From positions 10,997 through 74,996 of the forward strand of contig CAZQLL010000022.1 of assembly GCA_964594125.1 (NCBI GenBank): a DNA stretch of 64,000 nt. The letters run 5' to 3'. Positions 1 through 8,596 of this stretch are shown here, piece after piece (within the stretch, counting starts at the first letter, position 1; each line of letters begins with the position of its first letter). The notes under the pieces were generated by a model that was given only the letters and a program-made list of their open reading frames with translations, searched no databases and was not told where the DNA came from. A program made the translations under genes and the position numbers. This DNA comes from CAVRZJ01 sp964594125. GTDB lineage: Bacteria > Acidobacteriota > Thermoanaerobaculia > Thermoanaerobaculales > Thermoanaerobaculaceae.

Positions 1-2
1 TC

Positions 3-857
3 GATCCGATCAACACGCGACTCATGGAGACGCGTATCGGCCGGGCGGATGCGCTGGTCGTTTCCTCGACGTTCCTGCAGCGGCGCTACGGAGGGACCAT
101 CGTGGTGCAGGGTGTCGACGCGGGGGCCTGGACCCCGGAGGCGTTCGACGCCGCAACCGAACGGGCGCGATTCGGTCTTCCGGCGTCGGCGTTTCTCGTT
201 CTGTTCACCGGCACCGCGCAGCCGCACAAGGGTCTTCCGGACCTCGTCGGGGCGCTCGCGTCGGGGATCGGGACGGGAGCGCACCTCGTCGTCGCGGGTC
301 CGGCCACCGAGGAGCTGCGGCGCCTGCAGGAAACCTCCGGCGACGTTCTTATCTATGTCGGAGAGCTGCCGCACCGCGAGATGCCCGGCCTCCTGGCGGC
401 CTGCGACGCGGTGTGCCTGCCCCAGCGCGACACCCCGTTCGCAAGAGCGCAGATTCCAGCGAAGGTCTTCGAAGCCATGGCGATGGCGAAGCCCATCGTG
501 GCCACTGCGATCTCCGACCTCCCGGACATTCTGCGGGGCGCGGGCATCCTCGTTCCCCCCGGCGACCCGGCCGCGCTCGCCGAGGCCCTTCGGGCACTGG
601 CGGCCAGCCCCGAGGTCAGGGCCTCGCTCGGCGGCGAGGCGCGGCGCCGTTGCCTCCTCCGTTACACTTGGGACGTGATGGCGGAGACGCTCCGCACTGT
701 CGTAGAGCCGCTGCTGGGGCCTCGTGATGTGCTGCGCGCCGAGTCTCCGGCGGGCGCCGGCCCACGCCGATCCGCGCAACCCGGGGCCCCGCGCGCGAGC
801 GGCGGGCTCCCGGCCGGCAGATCGGTGGCGTCGCGCGAGGGGCGTCGCGCTCGATGA
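3..857 (+). CDS. Glycosyltransferase family 4, N-terminus cut by window edge
   Basis: The reading frame is open from the first bases of the window (codons run from base 3), so the in-frame ATG at 24 is internal and the N-terminal domain is missing; 284 residues are visible. The visible part is the C-terminal Rossmann domain of a GT-B fold enzyme (GT4 type): a strand with GTAQPHKGLPDL, then KVFEAMAMAKPIVAT with the acidic residue that contacts the donor nucleotide-sugar, then DLPDILRGAGILVPPGDP, which is typical of the donor site. It probably transfers a sugar from a nucleotide donor onto a growing surface glycan at the cytoplasmic face. The last 45 residues are Ala/Arg/Gly-rich and look non-conserved. 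It is followed by an epimerase and two further glycosyltransferases in the same direction. The exact sugar and acceptor cannot be told. Confidence 0.85.
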   Translation, partial: DPINTRLMETRIGRADALVVSSTFLQRRYGGTIVVQGVDAGAWTPEAFDAATERARFGLPASAFLVLFTGTAQPHKGLPDLVGALASGIGTGAHLVVAGPATEELRRLQETSGDVLIYVGELPHREMPGLLAACDAVCLPQRDTPFARAQIPAKVFEAMAMAKPIVATAISDLPDILRGAGILVPPGDPAALAEALRALAASPEVRASLGGEARRRCLLRYTWDVMAETLRTVVEPLLGPRDVLRAESPAGAGPRRSAQPGAPRASGGLPAGRSVASREGRRAR

Positions 858-974
858 GGTGAAGGCGCCGGACTCGCTCCTGCGCCCGACGAGAGGTTGC
901 ACGTTCTTCCCGCGCCACAGTGTGCGAAGAGGGTTCTCCGCACGCTGCGACGCGACGGCAACCTGGAGGTTCGA
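858..974 (+). other. Spacer between glycosyltransferase and epimerase
   Basis: Short non-coding spacer. It begins with GGTGAAGGCGCCGGACTC, resembling the 5' half of the two-hairpin repeat seen at 59.36 and 63.86 kb, and ends with the ribosome binding site GGAGGT at 965-970 that sets the epimerase start. No convincing promoter was found. Confidence 0.4.
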
Positions 975-1976
975 ATGGCCACAGCGTTGGTTACCGGCGG
1001 CGCCGGGTTCATCGGCTCGCACCTCGCCGACCAGCTTCTCGCCATGGGGCACGAGGTCGTCGCCCTGGACGACCTGTCCGGCGGCTTCCGAGAGAACCTC
1101 GACGCCCGCGTCCGCTTCGTCGAGGGCTCCATCCTCGACCGGCCGCTCCTGGACTCCCTGTTCGAGCGGTATCACTTCGACGTCGTGTATCACCTCGCCG
1201 CCTACGCCGCCGAGGGACTCAGCCACTTCATCAAGCGCTTCAACTACGAGAACAACCTGATCGGCTCGACGAACCTCATCACGCGCGCCGTCAACGGCGG
1301 TGTGCGCCGGTTCGTCTTCACGTCCTCGATCGCCGTCTACGGCTCGGCCACCCCCCCCATGGACGAGCAAACGCCGCCGCTGCCCGAGGATCCCTACGGT
1401 ATCGCCAAGCTCGCGGTCGAGCGCGATCTCTCGGCGACGCAGCGCCTGTTCGGTCTCGACTTCGTCATCTTCCGGCCGCACAACGTCTACGGCGAACGGC
1501 AGAACATCGGCGACCGCTATCGCAACGTGATCGGAATCTTCATGAACCAGCTCATGCAGGGCAGGCCGATGACGATCTTCGGCGACGGGGAACAGCAGCG
1601 CGCTTTCAGCTACGTCGGCGACATCGCGCCGACGCTCGCGCGCAGCGGTTTCGAGCCGGGGTTCCGCAATCGCGTCTTCAACATCGGCGCCGACCAGGCG
1701 ATCACGGTCAACGAGCTCGCGCACGCCGTCGCCCGCGCCATGGGCCGGCGAGCCGAGGTCGTCCACCTGCCCGAGCGCCATGAGGTGAAGGTCGCCTACA
1801 GCTCGCATGCCAGACTCGCCGAGGTGGCGGGGACCGGGCCGCAGACCCCGCTCGAGGAAGGGCTGCGCCGGATGGCGGCATGGGCGCTCGCGGCGGGGCC
1901 CCGCCGGTCGAAGCCTTTCGAGGGCATCGAGATCAGGCGCAACCTGCCGGCAGGCTGGAATGAGGACGAGGGGTGA
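975..1976 (+). CDS. NAD-dependent nucleotide-sugar epimerase/dehydratase (SDR)
   Basis: Extended short-chain dehydrogenase of 333 residues acting on a nucleotide-activated sugar, most like UDP-glucose 4-epimerases and related enzymes. It has the N-terminal NAD site TGGAGFIGSH (residues 8-17), TSSIAVYGSA with the catalytic Ser/Thr, and the YxxxK pair in YGIAKLA. The substrate-binding half contains RPHNVYGERQN and the FGDGEQQRAFSYV motif. The ATG at 975 is chosen because GGAGGT lies 5 nt upstream; upstream in-frame starts lack a site. The stop overlaps the GTG of the next glycosyltransferase by 4 bp, so the two are translationally coupled. It probably supplies a sugar donor to the adjacent glycosyltransferases. 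The exact reaction is not determined. Confidence 0.9.
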   Translation: MATALVTGGAGFIGSHLADQLLAMGHEVVALDDLSGGFRENLDARVRFVEGSILDRPLLDSLFERYHFDVVYHLAAYAAEGLSHFIKRFNYENNLIGSTNLITRAVNGGVRRFVFTSSIAVYGSATPPMDEQTPPLPEDPYGIAKLAVERDLSATQRLFGLDFVIFRPHNVYGERQNIGDRYRNVIGIFMNQLMQGRPMTIFGDGEQQRAFSYVGDIAPTLARSGFEPGFRNRVFNIGADQAITVNELAHAVARAMGRRAEVVHLPERHEVKVAYSSHARLAEVAGTGPQTPLEEGLRRMAAWALAAGPRRSKPFEGIEIRRNLPAGWNEDEG

Positions 1977-3406
1977 CGGGAAGCGCATCGGAGCCGGCAC
2001 GCTGCGCCCCTGCCGCGGTCCCGGCGGCGCCGCCGCGGGCTGTCCTGCAGGTCAGCACGGCCGACCGCCTGGGCGGCGCCGAGGGGTCGGCGTGGAATCT
2101 CTTCGACGCGTACCGCCGGTCCGGGATCGACTCGTGGCTGGCCGTGGGAACCAAGCTCGGCGACGATCCCGACGTCTTCGCGATCCCGAACGACGCACGG
2201 CGGCCGGCGTGGGTCGTCGCACTCCGCCAGGCGCAGCGGCGCGCGCAGGCGGCCGGACTCGTCCGCCGCGCGCAGGCGCTCGGCGCGGCCGCCTGGCTGG
2301 GGGAACCCCGCAGGTTCCTCTCGGCGAAGCTCCTGGGCCGCGAGGACTACGGTTACCCGGGGTGCGCGGCGTTGCTCGCCTGCACGCCGCGCCCGCCGGA
2401 GATCCTGCACTGCCACAACCTGCACGGCAACTACTTCGACCTCAGGGTCCTCCCCGAGCTCGGGCGCCGCGTCCCGCTCATCCTCAACCTGCGGGACGAG
2501 TGGCTGCTCACCGGCCACTGCGCCTACTCCATGGGGTGCGAGCGGTGGCGCGACGCCTGCGGGCGGTGTCCCGATCTCTCCCGCTACCCTGCCCTGACGC
2601 GCGACACCACGGCGCACAACCTCAGGAGCAAGAGGCGCATCCTGAGCAAGACGCGCGCCTACGTGACTGCACCGTCGCAGTGGCTGCTCGCTCGCGCGCG
2701 CGCCGCGATGCCGGCCGCCGCGGGGTTCAAGCGGATCGCGAACTCGGTACACCCCGCGTTTTTCTCAGCGGACGCCAAGACCACCGCACGGCTGGAGCTT
2801 GGCCTGCCGGCCACGGACCCCGTGATCGGGTTTTCCGCCCACTCGGCGTTCAAGGACTTCGCGACGGTCCGCGCTGCGCTCGAGGTGCTGGGGCAAACAC
2901 ACGCGGCGCACGCCGTGTGCTTCGGCCGCGGCGGCCCCGCCGAGCGCGCGGGGCGGATCGATCTGCGCTTCCTCGGCTTCGTTGACGATCCCCGGGAGGT
3001 GGCCCGCAGGCTGCGCTGCTGCGACGTCTTCATCCACGCGGCGACCGCCGAAGCCTTCGGCAAGGGTGCGGCGGAAGCCGCCGCCTGCGGCGTCCCCGTG
3101 GTCGCCTCCAGCGTCGGCGGCCTCGTCGAGGTCGTGCGCGACGGCGAGAACGGCCTGCTGGTGCCGCCCCGCGACCCGCGCGCGCTGGCGGCCGCGGTGG
3201 CTTCGATCCTCGCGGAGCCAGCCCGCGCCGCCGCACTCGGAAGCGCCGGCCGCCGGCGGGCGGCGTCGGAGTTCTCCCTCGACCGCCAGGTCGCCGAATT
3301 CCTCGCGTGGTACGCCGAGGTGCGCGCCGACTGGCTGGAGTGGGTTGCGCAGGGCGGTGCGACCGCCGCCGGTAGAGCGGGCGCACGGACGCGGAGGAGG
3401 ACGTGA
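1973..3406 (+). CDS. Glycosyltransferase family 4
   Basis: GT-B fold glycosyltransferase of 477 residues with both domains. The N-terminal acceptor domain starts with LQVSTADRLGGAEGSAWNL, including the Gly-rich GGAE loop; HCHNLHGNYFDL follows around residue 145. The C-terminal donor domain has IGFSAHSAFKD and the E-x7-E donor motif within EAFGKGAAEAAACGVPVVAS. It starts at a GTG that overlaps the epimerase stop (GTGA) and ends overlapping the next glycosyltransferase, so these are one operon. The role is inferred to be assembly of a cell-surface polysaccharide or glycolipid. The His/Cys-rich middle part (HCAYSMGCERWRDACGRCPD, about residues 183-202) is typical of a subgroup of wall/capsule GT4 enzymes and could bind a metal structurally. 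Confidence 0.87.
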   Translation: MTGSASEPARCAPAAVPAAPPRAVLQVSTADRLGGAEGSAWNLFDAYRRSGIDSWLAVGTKLGDDPDVFAIPNDARRPAWVVALRQAQRRAQAAGLVRRAQALGAAAWLGEPRRFLSAKLLGREDYGYPGCAALLACTPRPPEILHCHNLHGNYFDLRVLPELGRRVPLILNLRDEWLLTGHCAYSMGCERWRDACGRCPDLSRYPALTRDTTAHNLRSKRRILSKTRAYVTAPSQWLLARARAAMPAAAGFKRIANSVHPAFFSADAKTTARLELGLPATDPVIGFSAHSAFKDFATVRAALEVLGQTHAAHAVCFGRGGPAERAGRIDLRFLGFVDDPREVARRLRCCDVFIHAATAEAFGKGAAEAAACGVPVVASSVGGLVEVVRDGENGLLVPPRDPRALAAAVASILAEPARAAALGSAGRRRAASEFSLDRQVAEFLAWYAEVRADWLEWVAQGGATAAGRAGARTRRRT

Positions 3407-4251
3407 TGGAGCCACGGCGGGCCTCGCCTCTCTCGGTCGCCGTCGTCGTACCGGTGCTCAACGGCGCCCGCTTCCTGCAAGATGCGCTGGCGTCGATCGA
3501 CGCGCAGCGCCGCCAGCCCGACGAGGTCATCATCGTCGACGGCGTCTCGACCGACGGCAGTCTCGAGCTGATCACGGCGTGGGCACGGTCGCGAACAGGG
3601 CGGACACGTTGGGTCTCCGAACCGGACAGGGGGCAGGCCGACGCGATCAACAAGGGCCTGGCGCTGGCGTGCAGCGAGTATGCCGGCTGGCTCAACGCCG
3701 ACGATGTCCTCGAGCCGACGGCGCTGGAGTCCGTGACCGCCGCGGTCGAGTCCGAACCCACGGTCGACTTCGTCTGGGGGTTCTGCCTCGTGATCGACGC
3801 AGAAGGCCGGCCGCTGTACATCCAGAACCCCTTCGTGCGCAAAGACTTTCGGGAGCTACGCCGGCACCGGAACTTCGTGCCGCAGCCCGGGAGCTTCTTC
3901 CGCCGCTCCTTGTACGACACGGTGGGACCTCTCGACACCTCCTACCACTACAGCTTCGACTACGAGTTCTTCCTGCGCCTCGCGGACCGCGCCGACGCGC
4001 GCTTCCTGCCCCAGGTGCTGGCCCGCTTCCGCCTCCATGCCGAATCGAAGACCGGCCGCGAGCACCGCGCCTTTCTCCGCGAGGAACGGCGCGCCTTTCG
4101 CGCTCACGGAGGATCCCTGCTCTCGCCGTTCTTCCTCGACCTCTGGCGGTATCGGTTCGTCTCCCGACCGCTCGACCGCCTGCGCGAGCCGCTGCGACGG
4201 GTTGTGCGCAAGGTCATGGGGCTGCCCGCCGGTGCCCGCATTCGGCCGTGA
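3403..4251 (+). CDS. Glycosyltransferase family 2
   Basis: GT-A fold inverting glycosyltransferase of about 282 residues. The N-terminus VAVVVPVLNGARFL, the nucleotide contact DGVSTDGS (residues 46-53) and the DxD-type motif WLNADDV near residue 97 are typical; the C-terminal QPGSFFRRSLYDTVGPLD and the Asp of YSFDYEFFLRL are the acceptor/base regions. The start is either GTG at 3403 (overlapping the previous stop as GTGA) or the adjacent ATG at 3406; GGAGGAGG at 3391-3398 serves either. It is the last gene of the surface-glycan cluster visible here. The sugar and acceptor are unknown. Confidence 0.87.
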   Translation: MMEPRRASPLSVAVVVPVLNGARFLQDALASIDAQRRQPDEVIIVDGVSTDGSLELITAWARSRTGRTRWVSEPDRGQADAINKGLALACSEYAGWLNADDVLEPTALESVTAAVESEPTVDFVWGFCLVIDAEGRPLYIQNPFVRKDFRELRRHRNFVPQPGSFFRRSLYDTVGPLDTSYHYSFDYEFFLRLADRADARFLPQVLARFRLHAESKTGREHRAFLREERRAFRAHGGSLLSPFFLDLWRYRFVSRPLDRLREPLRRVVRKVMGLPAGARIRP

Positions 4252-4354
4252 CCGGACGCCGGAACGCGTCCCGGCGCGCGCAGGAGCCCCGGAGGCGGGA
4301 TCTCCGCTCCGTGGCGCGCGCGCCGACGAGCGGCGGACGGGCCGTGGCAGCGGT

Positions 4355-4383
4355 TTCGCAGGCGCCCCGGCGTGCGCTAGGCT
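4355..4383 (+). promoter_or_regulatory. Candidate sigma70 promoter for ftcD
   Basis: TTCGCA (4355-4360), a 17-bp spacer and TAGGCT (4378-4383), followed by the GGAGGT site and ATG at 4405. Four of six bases match consensus in the -35 box. It lies in the 153-bp spacer after the glycosyltransferase cluster, which holds nothing else recognisable. Confidence 0.45.
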
Positions 4384-4404
4384 ACGCGCCTCGTGGAGGT
4401 CCTG

Positions 4405-6096
4405 ATGGCGCTCGTGGAGTGCGTTCCCAACATCTCGGACGGCCGCAACCCGAAGGTGTACGAGGCCGCGGCGGCGGCCGCCGCCGGCGTGCCCGGCGTC
4501 ACCTTGCTCAACGTCGACCCCGGCGCGCAGACCAACCGCACGGTGATCACGTTCGTCGGCGCCCCCGAGGCGGTGCTCGAGGGCGCGTTCCGGCTCGCCT
4601 CAACGGCGCTCGGGCTGATCGACATGACCGGCCACACGGGCGCGCATGCGCGCCTCGGCGCCGTCGACGTCGTCCCGTTCGTGCCGGTGTCGGGCGTGAC
4701 GATGGACGACTGCGTGGCGCTCGCGCGGCGGCTCGGCGAGCGGGTCGGTCGCGAGCTCGGCATTCCCGTGTTCCTCTATGAGTTCGCCGCGTCCGCGCCG
4801 CACCGCCGCAACCTCGCCGACATCCGCGCCGGCGAGTACGAGGGGCTCGCCAGGAAGCTCGAAGACTCGGCGTGGCAGCCCGACTTCGGTCCGGCTGCGT
4901 TCGTCCCGCGCTCAGGCGCCACCGTGATCGGCGCCCGCAAGTTCCTGGTCGCCTACAACGTGAACCTCAACACGCTGGACAAGCGGCTGGCCAACCGCGT
5001 CGCGCTCGACGTGCGCGAGAAGGGACGCATGCGCCGCGACGAGGCCGGCAACCCGGTGCTCGGCGCCGACGGCGCGCCGGTGTACGACCCCGGGCTCCTG
5101 CGCTCGGTCAAGGCCGTGGGCTGGACGATCCCGGAGTACGGGTGCGCCCAGGTCTCGCTCAACCTCACCGACCTCGACGTGACTCCGCTGCACGTCGCCT
5201 TCGACACCTGCGACGAGCGGGCGCGCGAGCGCGGCCTGCGCGCCACCGGCTCCGAGCTCGTGGGTCTGGTGCCGAAGGAGGCGCTGCTTGCGGCCGGCCG
5301 CCACTACCTGGCGCGCATGGGCCGCTCGACCGGCGTGCCGGAGAGCGCGCTCGTCCACACCGCGATCCGCACCCTCGGCCTGTCCGAGGTGAAGGCGTTC
5401 GACGCGGCCGAGCGGGTGATCGAGTACCGCATCGCGCCGCCGGCGGCGCTCGCCGCCATGACGCTGCGGGGGTTCGCCGACGAGCTCTCCACGGACTCCC
5501 CCGCACCGGGCGGCGGCTCGGTTGCGGCGCTCGCCGGCGCGCTCGCCGCCGGCCTCGCCGCGATGGTCGCCAACCTGTCGCACGCTAAGAAGGGGTTCGA
5601 GGCGGCGCAGCCGTGCCTCGAGGCGATCGCGATGCGCGGCCAGGAGCTCAAGGACCGGCTGCTTGCCGCCGTCGACGCCGACACCGCGGCGTTCGACGGC
5701 CTGCTCGCCGCGATGCGCCTGCCGAAGGGCACGCCGGCCGAGCAGGCGGCGCGGGAAGCGGCGGTCGCCGACGCCACCGCGGCCGCGATCGAGGTGCCGC
5801 TCGGCGTCCTCGAGCTGTGCCCGGAGGTCGCCGAGCTGTGCCTCGAGGTCGGCCGCATCGGGCTGCAGGCGTCGCGTTCCGACGCCGGCGTCGGCGCCCA
5901 GATGGCGCGCGCCGCCGCCGCCGGCGCCTTCCAGAACGTGTGCATCAACCTGCCGGGGCTCAGCGACCGCGCGCGCGGTGCAGCGCTGCTGGCGCGCGCC
6001 GACGCAGCCTGGGAGGCGGCGAGGGCCGCCGGCGGAAGGGCCGAGGAGGAGATCCTCGGCGGCCTGCGCGCCGCCGCGGGGACGGCGGTGCGGTAG
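4405..6096 (+). CDS. ftcD: Bifunctional glutamate formimidoyltransferase / formimidoyl-THF cyclodeaminase
   Basis: A 563-residue two-domain enzyme. Residues about 1-300 are the formimidoyltransferase (VECVPNISDGRN start, HTGAHARLGAVDVVPF with the catalytic His, VGWTIPEYGCAQVSLN), moving the formimino group of N-formimino-glutamate to tetrahydrofolate. Residues about 345-563 are the cyclodeaminase (DSPAPGGGSVAALAGALAAG is diagnostic), which releases ammonia to give 5,10-methenyl-THF. The ATG at 4405 has GGAGGT 3 nt upstream; an in-frame GTG at 4393 overlaps that site and is less likely. The enzyme usually ends histidine degradation, but no hut genes are in the window, so here it stands alone. 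The length is close to the fused enzyme of animals and some bacteria. Confidence 0.93.
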   Translation: MALVECVPNISDGRNPKVYEAAAAAAAGVPGVTLLNVDPGAQTNRTVITFVGAPEAVLEGAFRLASTALGLIDMTGHTGAHARLGAVDVVPFVPVSGVTMDDCVALARRLGERVGRELGIPVFLYEFAASAPHRRNLADIRAGEYEGLARKLEDSAWQPDFGPAAFVPRSGATVIGARKFLVAYNVNLNTLDKRLANRVALDVREKGRMRRDEAGNPVLGADGAPVYDPGLLRSVKAVGWTIPEYGCAQVSLNLTDLDVTPLHVAFDTCDERARERGLRATGSELVGLVPKEALLAAGRHYLARMGRSTGVPESALVHTAIRTLGLSEVKAFDAAERVIEYRIAPPAALAAMTLRGFADELSTDSPAPGGGSVAALAGALAAGLAAMVANLSHAKKGFEAAQPCLEAIAMRGQELKDRLLAAVDADTAAFDGLLAAMRLPKGTPAEQAAREAAVADATAAAIEVPLGVLELCPEVAELCLEVGRIGLQASRSDAGVGAQMARAAAAGAFQNVCINLPGLSDRARGAALLARADAAWEAARAAGGRAEEEILGGLRAAAGTAVR

Positions 6097-6139
6097 CTCC
6101 CCGCCCCGCCCGCGGTTCGCTCCCCGTCTCTCGCTGCGC

Positions 6140-7537
6140 CTACAGACCCGCCATGCGGTCGATGTCCAGCAGCTCGGCGAGCTCCACCTCGGGCAGGACG
6201 CGCAGGCGGCGGGCGGCGGCGAGCACACTCTCCCCCGCCCGCTCCGCAGCGCCTGCCACCTCGGCCGCGCGCTCGTAGCCGAGGCGGCCGGCGAGGGCGG
6301 TGGCCGCCGCCGGGCTCGACTCGGCGAGCGCGCGGGCGCGCGCGGCGTCCACCTCGAGGCCGCCGAGGCAGCGGGAGGCGAGCGCGTGGCAGGCGCCGGC
6401 GAGCAGGGTGAGCATCGCGTCGAGGTTCCAGGCGAGCAGCGGGTTGGCGTGCGACAGGTCGAGCTGGTGCAGCGCCACGGTGGCGCGGCACGCTGCCGCC
6501 AGCCCCTCGACCTGGATGGCGGCCTGCGCCGCCGCCTCGGCGATCACCGGGTTGACTTTCCCGGGCATGATCGAGGAGCCCGGCTGGACGGCGGGAAGGC
6601 GCAGCTCGCTCAATCCCCCGAACGGTCCCGACGCGCGCAGGCGGATGTCGTTGGCGACTGCGAGAAGCACCCGGCCGACGCCGGCGAGCGCGTCGGCGAA
6701 CGCGATGGGCGCCTCCTGCGCGGCGATGCCCACCGCCGGCCGCTCCTGCAGCCGCAGCGCCAGGCCGAGCTCCGGCGCGAGCAGCTCGACCGCGCGGCGC
6801 GCCGCCCCGGGGCGGGCCCCGACGCCGGTGCCCACCGCCGTCCCGCCGAGCGGCAGGTCGAGCAGCGCATCGGCGGCGGCCGTGCCGCGCGCCGCCGCCT
6901 CGACGAGGCGCGCCGCCCACGCCTCGAAAACCCGGCCGTAGGTCGTCGGCACCGCGTCCATCAGGTGCGTACGCGCCAGCGTCACAGTGGCGCGGTGCGC
7001 CGCCGCGAGCCGCAGCAGCTCGGCCGCAACCTCCATCACGCGCGGCCGTGTTTCCCGCCGCCACCTCCCCGCCGCCATCACGCGCAGCGCCGCCGGGATC
7101 ACGTCGTTGGAGGACTGCGACAGGTTCACGTGGTCGTTGGGGTGTACCGGACGGCGCGCCGCCGGATCGCCGCCGAGCCGGCGGTTGGCGAGGTGGGCGA
7201 CCACCTCGTTGACGTTCATGTTGGTCGACGTGCCGGAGCCGGTCTGGAAGACGTCGACCGGAAACTGGTCGGCGTGCGAGCCCGCGGCCACCTCGGCGGC
7301 CGCGGCGGCGATCGCCGCAGCCACCTCGGGGGGCAGCGCGCCGAACTCGGCGTGGGCGAGCGCGAACGCGCGCTTGATCCCGGCGACGGCCGCGATCAGC
7401 GCCGGCGGCAGACGCCACCCGGAGACCGCGAAGTTGGACACCGCGCGCGCCGTCTGCGCGCCGTACAGCGCCCCCGCCGGGACATCGACCTCTCCCAGCG
7501 TGTCGCGCTCGCGCCTGCCCGAGCCGTCAGTCGTCAT
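6140..7537 (-). CDS. fumC: Class II fumarate hydratase
   Basis: Fumarase/aspartase superfamily homotetrameric lyase of 465 residues, inferred to interconvert fumarate and malate in the TCA cycle. The N-terminus RDTLGEVDVPAGALYGAQT, the first active-site region QTGSGTSTNMNVNEV, the second VHPNDHVNLSQSSNDV and the signature GSSIMPGKVNPV are all present. VHPNDHVN and HLMDAVPTTYG favour fumarase; PGKVNPVI also occurs in aspartases, so aspartate ammonia-lyase is a lesser alternative. The ATG at 7537 is 3 codons inside another ATG at 7546; both overlap the end of the upstream terC-like gene, indicating coupling. Confidence 0.88.
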   Translation of the reverse strand: MTTDGSGRRERDTLGEVDVPAGALYGAQTARAVSNFAVSGWRLPPALIAAVAGIKRAFALAHAEFGALPPEVAAAIAAAAAEVAAGSHADQFPVDVFQTGSGTSTNMNVNEVVAHLANRRLGGDPAARRPVHPNDHVNLSQSSNDVIPAALRVMAAGRWRRETRPRVMEVAAELLRLAAAHRATVTLARTHLMDAVPTTYGRVFEAWAARLVEAAARGTAAADALLDLPLGGTAVGTGVGARPGAARRAVELLAPELGLALRLQERPAVGIAAQEAPIAFADALAGVGRVLLAVANDIRLRASGPFGGLSELRLPAVQPGSSIMPGKVNPVIAEAAAQAAIQVEGLAAACRATVALHQLDLSHANPLLAWNLDAMLTLLAGACHALASRCLGGLEVDAARARALAESSPAAATALAGRLGYERAAEVAGAAERAGESVLAAARRLRVLPEVELAELLDIDRMAGL

Positions 7538-8504
7538 CGCTGGCATCGCTCTCTCCGTCGCGGTGAACGCGCACGATCGCCTCCCGGCTTCCCGCGCCCG
7601 CCTTCACCGGCAGAAGCAGCGAGGCGGCGGCGGCGGCCGCGAGGATGCCGCCGACCGCGGCGAGCGAGGCCAGCGTCGGGATCACGACCACCTCGGCGAG
7701 CAGCATTTTGACGCCGACCAGGACGAGGATGAGGGCGAGCGCCGGACGCAGGAAGCGCAGCGCCGCCAGAGCCCCGGCGACGACGAAGTAGAGCGCGCGC
7801 AGCCCCATGATCGCGAAGATGTTCGACGTGTAGACGATGAACGGGTCGCGGCTCACCGCGAGGACGGCGGGCACCGAGTCGACCGCGAACATGAGGTCGG
7901 TGCTCTCGATCGCCAGGAGGACAAGGAACAGCGGCGTGAACCGCAGACCGGCGTCGGTCCGCACCAGGAACCTGTCGCCGTGGTATGCCCTGTGGATCGG
8001 CAGCACCCGGCTCGCCCAGCGGACGACCAGGTTCTTCTCAGGGTGAATCTCCTCGGCCTCGGACAGGCCGAGCTTGGCGCCGGTGGCGATCAGGATGATC
8101 CCCAGCAGGTAGATCACCCAGTGGAAGGCGTTGATCAGCGCGACGCCGGCGAAGATGAAGATCCCGCGCATCACCCAGGCGCCGACGATCCCCCAGAAGA
8201 GCACCCGGTGCTGGTGCTCGGCGGCGACGTTGAAGTAGGTGAACAGCGCCAGGAAGACGAACAGGTTGTCCACCGACAACGACTGCTCGATGAGCAGCGC
8301 CGTCAGGTAGGCGAGCGCGGCGTCGGTGCCGCGCGTGTAGCCGACGAACAGCGAAAACGCGAGCCCGGTGCCGACGAACAGAGCGCTCCACGCCGCGGCG
8401 CGCCTGATGTTCTGCACGGCGCCCGCACGGTGCGTGAAGGCTATGTCGAGCGCCAGCAGCGTGGCCACGACGGCCGCGAACACGGTCCAGGACAGAAGCT
8501 CCAA
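7527..8504 (-). CDS. TerC/Alx family integral membrane protein
   Basis: A 325-residue polytopic membrane protein with about 8-9 hydrophobic segments. Family motifs are clear: LLIEQSLSVDNLFVFLALF with the conserved acidic pair in the membrane, RVLFWGIVGAWVMRGIFIF and LLAIESTDLMFAVDSVPAV. Members (TerC, Alx, YceF) are linked to Mn2+ export, tellurite resistance and loading of exported metalloenzymes. The Mn role is established for some homologues and only inferred here, though a Mn-type importer lies 8 kb away. The start is TTG at 8504, preceded by GGGAGGG. The C-terminal tail is short and Asp/Ser-rich, and overlaps fumC by 11 bp. Confidence 0.88.
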   Translation of the reverse strand: MELLSWTVFAAVVATLLALDIAFTHRAGAVQNIRRAAAWSALFVGTGLAFSLFVGYTRGTDAALAYLTALLIEQSLSVDNLFVFLALFTYFNVAAEHQHRVLFWGIVGAWVMRGIFIFAGVALINAFHWVIYLLGIILIATGAKLGLSEAEEIHPEKNLVVRWASRVLPIHRAYHGDRFLVRTDAGLRFTPLFLVLLAIESTDLMFAVDSVPAVLAVSRDPFIVYTSNIFAIMGLRALYFVVAGALAALRFLRPALALILVLVGVKMLLAEVVVIPTLASLAAVGGILAAAAAASLLLPVKAGAGSREAIVRVHRDGESDASDDD

Positions 8505-8596
8505 GAGACCCTCCCAAACCCCCGCGGGAGCTTACGGGCAAACGGCGGCGCGGGGAAGCCCGCCCGCGCCAGGGCGCGCGGCAGGCCCCGGCCCGT
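8505..8596 (-). other. Spacer between M14 peptidase and terC-like gene
   Basis: 92 bp between two leftward genes. It carries the TTG start's ribosome site and GC-rich sequence with weak hairpin potential; no clear promoter or terminator is seen. Confidence 0.3.

Noticed and set aside
962..980. GGTTCGAATGG looking like a tRNA T-loop
   Set aside because: No acceptor, D or anticodon stems fit around it; it is the ribosome site and start of the epimerase gene.
6140..7537. Aspartate ammonia-lyase as the main call
   Set aside because: The VHPNDHVN and HLMDAVP regions fit fumarase better, though the PGKVNPVI end is shared.
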